Part shown: positions 59,231-64,000 of the stretch, in pieces
How positions within the stretch are numbered: position 1 is the stretch's first letter
How the letters are laid out: each line of letters begins with the position of its first letter
Assembly (NCBI RefSeq): GCF_030264295.1
Contig: NZ_CP127173.1
Coordinates: 8,191,501-8,255,500, forward strand
Length of the DNA stretch: 64,000 nucleotides
Direction: 5' to 3'
Origin: Amycolatopsis nalaikhensis
Lineage (GTDB): Bacteria; Actinomycetota; Actinomycetes; Mycobacteriales; Pseudonocardiaceae
The notes under the pieces: generated by a model
What the model was told of the DNA's origin: nothing
Database searches by the model: none
What the model saw: the letters and a program-made list of their open reading frames with translations, nothing else
Program-made: the position numbers and the translations under genes

Positions 59231-60198
59231 GGCACGACGACGACCTTCCCGGCGGCGGCGTTGTCCTCCATGTACCGGTGGGCGGCGGCGATGTCGTCGA
59301 GGCCGAAGACCTTGTCGACGTTGGGGCGGTAGGTGCCGGACTCGACGTCGTCGACGACCCGCTGCAGGACCTCGGTGCGGCCGCGGGCGTCCTTGCTGTG
59401 GAACGCGGTCAGCTTGGTGCCGGACGGGATCCGCGCGATCGGTTCGAAGTCCGGGACGAGCCAGCCGCTGAGCGACCCGGCCACGCACACCGTGCCGCCG
59501 CGGCGGACCAGGCGCAGGGAGCCGGCGACGGTGTCGGCACCGACGAGGTCGAGGACGTGGTCCGGACCTTCCGGCCAGATCCGGTCGACCGCGAGCGGCT
59601 CGCCGTCGTCGACGAGGACGTGGGTGACGCCCGCGGCGGTGAGGGCGGCGGTCTTGCCGGGCCGCCGGGTGGTGGCCGCGGTTTCCGCGCCGAGCCCGGC
59701 GGCGATCGACGCGGCGGCCATGCCGACCGACGACGTCCCGCCGCGGATCAGCAACCGGGTGCCCGGGCCGACGTCGAGGGTGTCCAGTGCGCCTCGGGCG
59801 GTCAGGTAGGTCTCGGGCAGCGCGGCGAGCACCTCCCACGGCAGCGTCGTGGTGACCGGCATCAGCAGCGGATCGGGCAGCAGGGCGTATTCGGCGTAGC
59901 CGCCGTCGAAGGCGCGGCCCATCTCCCCCATCACCGCCGCGACGGTCGTCCCTTCCGGCAGGCGCGGGTCGGCCGAGGCGGCGATCGTGCCGACGCATTC
60001 GATCCCGAGCACGCGCGGGAAGGTCACGTCCGGCGAATGTCCTTGCCGGGTCCGCAGTTCCGACCGGTTCAGGCCCGCCCCGGCCACCCGCACCAGGCTC
60101 CAGCCCGGCCGGACCTCGGGGATCGGCAGCTCGCGGATCTCCAGGACTTCCGGGCCGCCCGGCCGGACGCAGACCGCGGCTCGCATCGTGTTCGTCAT
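59227..60198 (-). CDS. Zinc-independent MDR/quinone oxidoreductase family protein
   Basis: The 323-aa medium-chain reductase reads MTNTMRAAVCVRPGGPEVLE and has the NADPH site LLIRGGTSSVGMAAASIAA (about residues 140-160). The Cys/His catalytic zinc set of alcohol dehydrogenases is absent, as in NADPH:quinone reductases. It is divergent from an AraC-type regulator, its likely controller. Confidence 0.92.
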   Translation of the reverse strand: MTNTMRAAVCVRPGGPEVLEIRELPIPEVRPGWSLVRVAGAGLNRSELRTRQGHSPDVTFPRVLGIECVGTIAASADPRLPEGTTVAAVMGEMGRAFDGGYAEYALLPDPLLMPVTTTLPWEVLAALPETYLTARGALDTLDVGPGTRLLIRGGTSSVGMAAASIAAGLGAETAATTRRPGKTAALTAAGVTHVLVDDGEPLAVDRIWPEGPDHVLDLVGADTVAGSLRLVRRGGTVCVAGSLSGWLVPDFEPIARIPSGTKLTAFHSKDARGRTEVLQRVVDDVESGTYRPNVDKVFGLDDIAAAHRYMEDNAAAGKVVVVP

Positions 60199-60252
60199 GG
60201 GTCCACCTTCGCCGCCGCGACGGGTGGCCGACCACCGGTAACATGTCAGACC

Positions 60253-60999
60253 ATGCCCGAAACTCGCCAGTCCCGGATCTGGCCGTCCGGGGGCGTGCAC
60301 TTCTGGCCGTCGGGCGGCGCCAGCGAGGCGCATGCCCACACCCGCGGGCACCTCGTCTACGCGGCGCGCGGGGTGTTGTCCGTGCACACGGCGGAGGGGA
60401 CGTCGATCGTGCCCGCCAACCGGGTCGCGTGGACCCCGGCCGGGGTGGTCCACCGGCACCGCGCGCACGGGGACACTGACATGCGGATCGTGTTCCCGGC
60501 GGCCCGGCTGCTGCCGGAGCACCCGGCCGTGTTCACCGCGTCCGGGCTGGCGCGCGAGGTGGTGCTGGCGCTGACCGGGCCGCGGGAGTACGACCGCGCG
60601 GCGACGGCCCGGCTGCACCGGGTCCTCGCCGACGAGCTGCGGGCGGCGCCGGAGCGGCCGCTGCACCTGCCGGAACCGCGTGACGATCGGTTGCGGGCGA
60701 TCGCGCGGCGGCTCTACGAGCACCCCGGGGACACCACGTCGCTGGCCGAGCTGGGCCGGGCGATCGGGGCGAGCGCGCGCACGCTGAGCCGGTTGTTCCG
60801 GGACGAACTCGGGTTGACCTTCCCGGAGTGGCGGACGCAGCTGCGCATCGGGCACGCGCTGGTGCTGCTCGCCGAGGGGCACGACACGACTCAGGTGGCG
60901 CACGCCTGTGGGTGGGCGAACCCGAGTCACTTCATCGCGGCCTTCAGCGCGGTCGTCGGCACCACGCCGGGTCGTCACCGGGTGAAGGTGGCCCAGTAG
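60253..60999 (+). CDS. AraC family regulator with cupin sensor domain
   Basis: The 248-aa protein has an N-terminal cupin (about residues 20-100; HAHTRGHLVYAARGVLSVHT) and a C-terminal AraC HTH pair (LAELGRAIGASARTLSRLFR and TTQVAHACGWANPSHFIAAF). It is divergent from the MDR protein, which it probably regulates. TAACAT lies 8 nt before the ATG. It overlaps the convergent methyltransferase gene by 25 nt. Confidence 0.94.
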   Translation: MPETRQSRIWPSGGVHFWPSGGASEAHAHTRGHLVYAARGVLSVHTAEGTSIVPANRVAWTPAGVVHRHRAHGDTDMRIVFPAARLLPEHPAVFTASGLAREVVLALTGPREYDRAATARLHRVLADELRAAPERPLHLPEPRDDRLRAIARRLYEHPGDTTSLAELGRAIGASARTLSRLFRDELGLTFPEWRTQLRIGHALVLLAEGHDTTQVAHACGWANPSHFIAAFSAVVGTTPGRHRVKVAQ

Positions 61000-61613
61000 C
61001 GGGTGCCTTCGCGGACGGTCTCGAGGCTCACCAGCCGGACGCCGTCCTGGGCGACCGACTCGATTTCCGCGCGGCTGAACGGCCACGGCGGGCCTTCCCA
61101 GTGCTCGGCGTCGGTGCTCTCCTCGGCCACTTCGGACACCACGGCGGTGCCGCCCGGGGCGAGGAACCCGGCCAGTGACGCGATGGCGGCGGGGCGGAAG
61201 TCGCGGGGCATGGCCTGGATGTTGATGATCTCCACAACCAGGTCGAAGGCGTGGTGCCAGTCCGCGGGTGGGTGCAGCAGGTCCGCGACGACGTAGTCCA
61301 CTGTGGACTCCGGGAACCGGGCGCGGGCGGCCTCGACCGCGGTCGGGGCGACGTCGAACGCCGTGACCGCCCAGCCGCGGGAGGCCAGCAGCTCGGCGTC
61401 GTCGCCCAGGGCGCTGCCGACGACGAGCGCGCGGCGGCCCTCGCCCGGGGTGATCCAGGCGGCGAGGTCGGAGTTCGGCGCGCCGCGGGTCCACGGCACT
61501 TCGGCCTCGCCGCGCGCGGCCGCGGTGTAGAGCTGGTCGAACCACGCGGTCGGGCTGCCTTCGGCGAGGGAGGCGCGGGCGAGTACGCGGTCGGCGGGGT
61601 CCGGCGTCGTCAT
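60975..61613 (-). CDS. Class I SAM-dependent methyltransferase
   Basis: The 212-aa protein has motif I as ALVVGSALGDDAELLASRGW, the acidic motif II in AVTAFDVAPTAVEAARARFP and YVVADLLHPPADW, matching the TPMT/UbiE-like small-molecule methyltransferases. Substrate unknown. It stands alone between the AraC and tannase-like genes. Confidence 0.92.
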   Translation of the reverse strand: MTTPDPADRVLARASLAEGSPTAWFDQLYTAAARGEAEVPWTRGAPNSDLAAWITPGEGRRALVVGSALGDDAELLASRGWAVTAFDVAPTAVEAARARFPESTVDYVVADLLHPPADWHHAFDLVVEIINIQAMPRDFRPAAIASLAGFLAPGGTAVVSEVAEESTDAEHWEGPPWPFSRAEIESVAQDGVRLVSLETVREGTRYWATFTR

Positions 61614-61655
61614 GATCGTGACCTTAGCGACGACGCCGGACCCGCGTGACCCGAT

Positions 61656-63305
61656 TTACCGGGCGACCGGCCCGGGCAGGGCGTAGAGCCCGTCACCGGC
61701 CCAGTGGACGAAGTCGTGCGGGGGCGCGGCCGGGGGTGCCGGGCGGAAGTTGGCGGCGTCGTCGACGCTGCCGCTGCCGTCGTAGGCCGCCCGCAGCGGA
61801 TACGGGAACACCGGCCGGGTGCGGGTGACGGCCCCGGCCGGGTCGCGGCCCGTCGCGGTCACCACCGTCGGGGCGGTGCCGCGCTCGACCCAGGCGACCA
61901 GTTCGCGCAGCGGGTCGAACTCGGTGAGCGTGCTGCCGGTGCCGCAGTGGTAGAGCGAGGGCACCATGAACAGCCGTGCCCAGCTCTGGGTCTGGGTGAG
62001 GCCCCCGGAGCGCTGGGTCAGGCGCTGGTAGTAGTCGAGGGTGCCGGTCGGCGGGATGGCCTGGTCGGCCCAGCCGTGCCAGAGGACGAGCTTGCCGCCG
62101 CGCCGCCGGAACTCCGTCAGGTCCAGGCTCATCGCGTTGTAGCGGACGCCGACGGGGGTGAGCCGGTCGAACTCGCGGCGGGTGAAGGCGAAGCTGTCGA
62201 CGGTCGAGGCCGGGGCGCCGATCGGGTAGCCGAGGTAGCGCAGGTAGTTGTCGGCGAGGTTGCGGGCGAACGCGGCGCCGCCGGTCTCGGGGACGCCGAT
62301 GATCCAGCCGGCCCAGGCGAGCTCCGAGCCGGGCTGTTCGCCGCCCGGGTAGAGCAGCGTGCCGCGCTCGTCGACCGGGGGCGAGTAGATCTTGCGGGCC
62401 GCGCCGACCTGGGCCGGGGTCAGGCAGTCAGCGGTGTCGGTGCCGGCCGGGCAGGTCAGCGTCGCGGGGTCGAAGTGGCAGGTGCGGGGGTCGTCGAGCT
62501 GGCCGTCGGTGAGCCCGTCGAGGCGGTCGCAGGCGGCGAGGACGGCGTTGTGCAGGGCGGGCAGCTTCGCGGCGGTGAGGATCGGGCGGCCGTCGGCGCC
62601 GGTGTTGGCCCGGGCGAGCCAGGTCTGGAACACCCCGACCAGCGGGCTCCAGTAGTTCGCGGGCGCGCCGGCGACGATGCCGTCGAAGTCGCCGGGGTAG
62701 CGCTGGGCGAGCTGGAGGCCTTCGCGGCCGCCGTCGGAGCAGCCGGTGAAGTACGACTTCTTCGGTGGGGCGCCGTAGAAGGCCTTGATGATCGCCTTCG
62801 CGGCGCGGGAGACGACGTGGGAGGCGCGGAACTCGAAGTCGTCGCGGGCGGCCTGGTCGTTCGCGCCCCAGCTGCCGTCGTCGACGATGAACGGGGTGCG
62901 GCCGACGTGGCCGTCGTCGGTGGCGGCGACCGCGACGTCGGCGCCGTGGGGCAGGCCGCAGTCGGCGAAGGCGGGCGGGGTGATGACGCCGCAGAAGCCG
63001 CCGCAGCCGTACTGCAGGTAGCGGCCGGCGTAGGTCTTGGTGGGCAGCCGCAGCTCGAAGCGGACGGCGGGTTCGACGTAGCCGCGCACGCCGCAGTACT
63101 CGGGGTCGGTGCCGGTCGCGGCGACGACGGTGGCCTCGGTGACGTGCGTGGCCGCGCCCGGCAGGGTGAAGCCGCGGACCAGGTCGACGCAGGCGGAGCT
63201 GGGCCGGACGGCGGAATCCGCCGCGGCGTGGGCGGTGGCCGGGCCGATTCCGGCGGTGGCCAGGGTGAGGGTGAGGACGGCGGTGAAGATCCGGACTGGT
63301 CTCAT
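61656..63305 (-). CDS. Secreted tannase/feruloyl esterase family hydrolase
   Basis: The 549-aa protein has a Sec signal peptide (residues about 1-28, ending AHA) and the tannase-family core: catalytic Ser in GCSDGGREGLQL, Asp in LWHGWADQAIPPT and His in YHCGTG, with paired Cys residues (YGCGGFCGV, TCHFD, TCPAG) as in extracellular members. It hydrolyses gallate, ferulate or related plant phenolic esters outside the cell. Confidence 0.93.
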   Translation of the reverse strand: MRPVRIFTAVLTLTLATAGIGPATAHAAADSAVRPSSACVDLVRGFTLPGAATHVTEATVVAATGTDPEYCGVRGYVEPAVRFELRLPTKTYAGRYLQYGCGGFCGVITPPAFADCGLPHGADVAVAATDDGHVGRTPFIVDDGSWGANDQAARDDFEFRASHVVSRAAKAIIKAFYGAPPKKSYFTGCSDGGREGLQLAQRYPGDFDGIVAGAPANYWSPLVGVFQTWLARANTGADGRPILTAAKLPALHNAVLAACDRLDGLTDGQLDDPRTCHFDPATLTCPAGTDTADCLTPAQVGAARKIYSPPVDERGTLLYPGGEQPGSELAWAGWIIGVPETGGAAFARNLADNYLRYLGYPIGAPASTVDSFAFTRREFDRLTPVGVRYNAMSLDLTEFRRRGGKLVLWHGWADQAIPPTGTLDYYQRLTQRSGGLTQTQSWARLFMVPSLYHCGTGSTLTEFDPLRELVAWVERGTAPTVVTATGRDPAGAVTRTRPVFPYPLRAAYDGSGSVDDAANFRPAPPAAPPHDFVHWAGDGLYALPGPVAR

Positions 63306-63357
63306 TGGGGCCCCTTCCCCTCGGTTGTCCAGTTCTGGCCAGGTTTGCCGACCGGTC

Positions 63358-63386
63358 TTGACATCGATGTCACCCGCGCGTTTCGC
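63358..63386 (+). promoter_or_regulatory. Promoter and operator of the secreted hydrolase gene
   Basis: TGACATCGATGTCA (63359-63372) is a perfect 14-bp palindrome that overlaps a TTGACA -35 box (63358-63363). A weaker TTTCGC lies 17 nt downstream. A LacI- or GntR-type regulator could bind here; none is visible in the window. Confidence 0.6.
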
Positions 63387-63450
63387 TTCCTGGGCACCGC
63401 CGGTCCCCGTCCGTCGGTCCCCCGTTCACCCTCCAGAGCTTGGAGCAACG

Positions 63451-64000
63451 ATGCCCCGAAGCGCCAGACCGCCGGTCGCTTTCCTGGTGACCGCCGCTGT
63501 GGTCGCCGCCGGCCTGGTCGCCCTCCCCGCGGCCTCCTCCGCCGCCGAAGAAGCCCTCCCCGCCGACTTCACCTCCTCCTTCGAGCCCGGTGACGTCCAG
63601 CCGACGTGGACCGACACCGTCGACACCGACGCCGCCGGCAAGCCCCGCGCGTCCGGCATCAACGGCGCGAACGGCACCGCCATCCCCGGTGACATCCGCG
63701 GGAAGGTGACCGAGTCCAGCGCCAGCAGCGAGAACACCGGCGGCGGCGAGGTCGTCTCGAACCTCGTCGACGGCACCACCGACACGAAGTGGCTGTCGTG
63801 GGACCCGACGGCGTGGGCGCAGATCACGCTGTCCGAGCCGACCTCGATCACGCACTACGCGCTCTCCTCGGCCAACGACTTCGCCGAGCGCGACCCCAAG
63901 GACTGGACCCTGCAGGGTTCCAACGACGCGCAGACCTGGACCGACCTGGACAAGCAGGCTGACCAGGCGTTCACCGCGCGGTTCCAGCAGAAGGACTACC
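63451..64000 (+). CDS. Secreted hydrolase with N-terminal F5/8-type (discoidin) domain, 5' part; possibly GH92
   Basis: The open frame runs to the window end (183 codons). It has a Sec signal peptide (about residues 1-32; MPRSARPPVAFLVTAAVVAA..., ending SSAAEE), a FTSSFEPGDVQPTWTDTV start typical of GH92-type mannosidases, and a discoidin/F5-8 C domain (about 90-183; VVSNLVDGTTDTKWLS, WAQITLSEP, WTLQGSNDAQTWTDLD). The catalytic part is outside the window, so the enzyme class is inferred. Confidence 0.8.
   Translation, partial: MPRSARPPVAFLVTAAVVAAGLVALPAASSAAEEALPADFTSSFEPGDVQPTWTDTVDTDAAGKPRASGINGANGTAIPGDIRGKVTESSASSENTGGGEVVSNLVDGTTDTKWLSWDPTAWAQITLSEPTSITHYALSSANDFAERDPKDWTLQGSNDAQTWTDLDKQADQAFTARFQQKDY

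Noticed and set aside
1..64000. CRISPR arrays, tRNA and rRNA genes
   Set aside because: No regularly spaced direct repeats and no tRNA or rRNA-like sequences were recognised. A tRNAscan or covariance search would be decisive.

Overview
The window is about 64 kb of very GC-rich DNA with dense, often overlapping genes (ATGA/GTGA stop-start overlaps), many TetR, ArsR and AraC regulators and actinobacterial marker families (DUF3090, SCO1664-type kinase-like protein, DUF3097, an MptB-like mannosyltransferase). This points to a filamentous actinomycete. Three families of short intergenic palindromes, together with the gene content, suggest a Pseudonocardiales genome, perhaps Amycolatopsis; the genus is an inference. 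No rRNA, tRNA or CRISPR array was seen.

Layout. 0-8 kb: an AHSA1/ArsR stress operon, a GNAT/XRE-cupin pair, an SDR with gene fossils beside it, an AidB-type acyl-CoA dehydrogenase with its TetR, and a FAD monooxygenase sharing a large double operator with a divergent TetR. 8-14.5 kb: SWIM protein, SNF2 helicase, a DrrAB-like ABC exporter and its divergent TetR. 14.5-16 kb: a complete IS3-family element inserted at the edge of a palindromic repeat. 16-28.6 kb: a P450 and a TetR with an unusual C-terminal domain, an ECF42-type sigma operon, a DUF1772/AraC pair, an ArsR-AHSA1-SnoaL operon, a zinc/coiled-coil protein, a second ECF42-DGPF pair, a tyrosine recombinase and two small zinc proteins. 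28.5-41 kb: an amidohydrolase plus POT peptide transporter with a duplicated Lrp-type regulator, a GDSL hydrolase, a VOC-ArsR-AHSA1 operon, a FAD monooxygenase with TetR, a third DGPF-ECF42 pair and an MHS-type transporter. 41-51.5 kb: more housekeeping-like genes (two SPFH proteins plus NfeD, DUF3097, APH-like, SCO1664, DUF3090, S9 and S66 peptidases, an F420/FMN oxidoreductase, MptB-like). 51.5-64 kb: an oligopeptide ABC importer divergent from M55 and M20 peptidases, a quinone-reductase-like MDR protein, an AraC regulator, a methyltransferase, a secreted tannase/feruloyl esterase family protein and the start of a secreted discoidin-domain hydrolase.

Functional themes. Small-molecule sensing modules are repeated: three ECF42 sigma factors each linked to a DGPF (YCII) protein, and three ArsR regulators each linked to an AHSA1-type protein, all within about 39 kb. 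Peptide scavenging is the second theme: POT plus amidohydrolase, Dpp-like ABC plus M55 and M20 peptidases, S9 and S66 enzymes. Many promoters are short and probably leaderless, with a TANNNT box 6-9 nt before the start codon. Clear inverted-repeat operators lie in front of most regulators.

Quality note. Four genes carry a single-base frameshift that restores a full-length family member if corrected (near 727, 4630, 9382 and 22975). One of them artificially fuses the SNF2 helicase to the SWIM gene. Either the assembly has indel errors or several genes are freshly broken.
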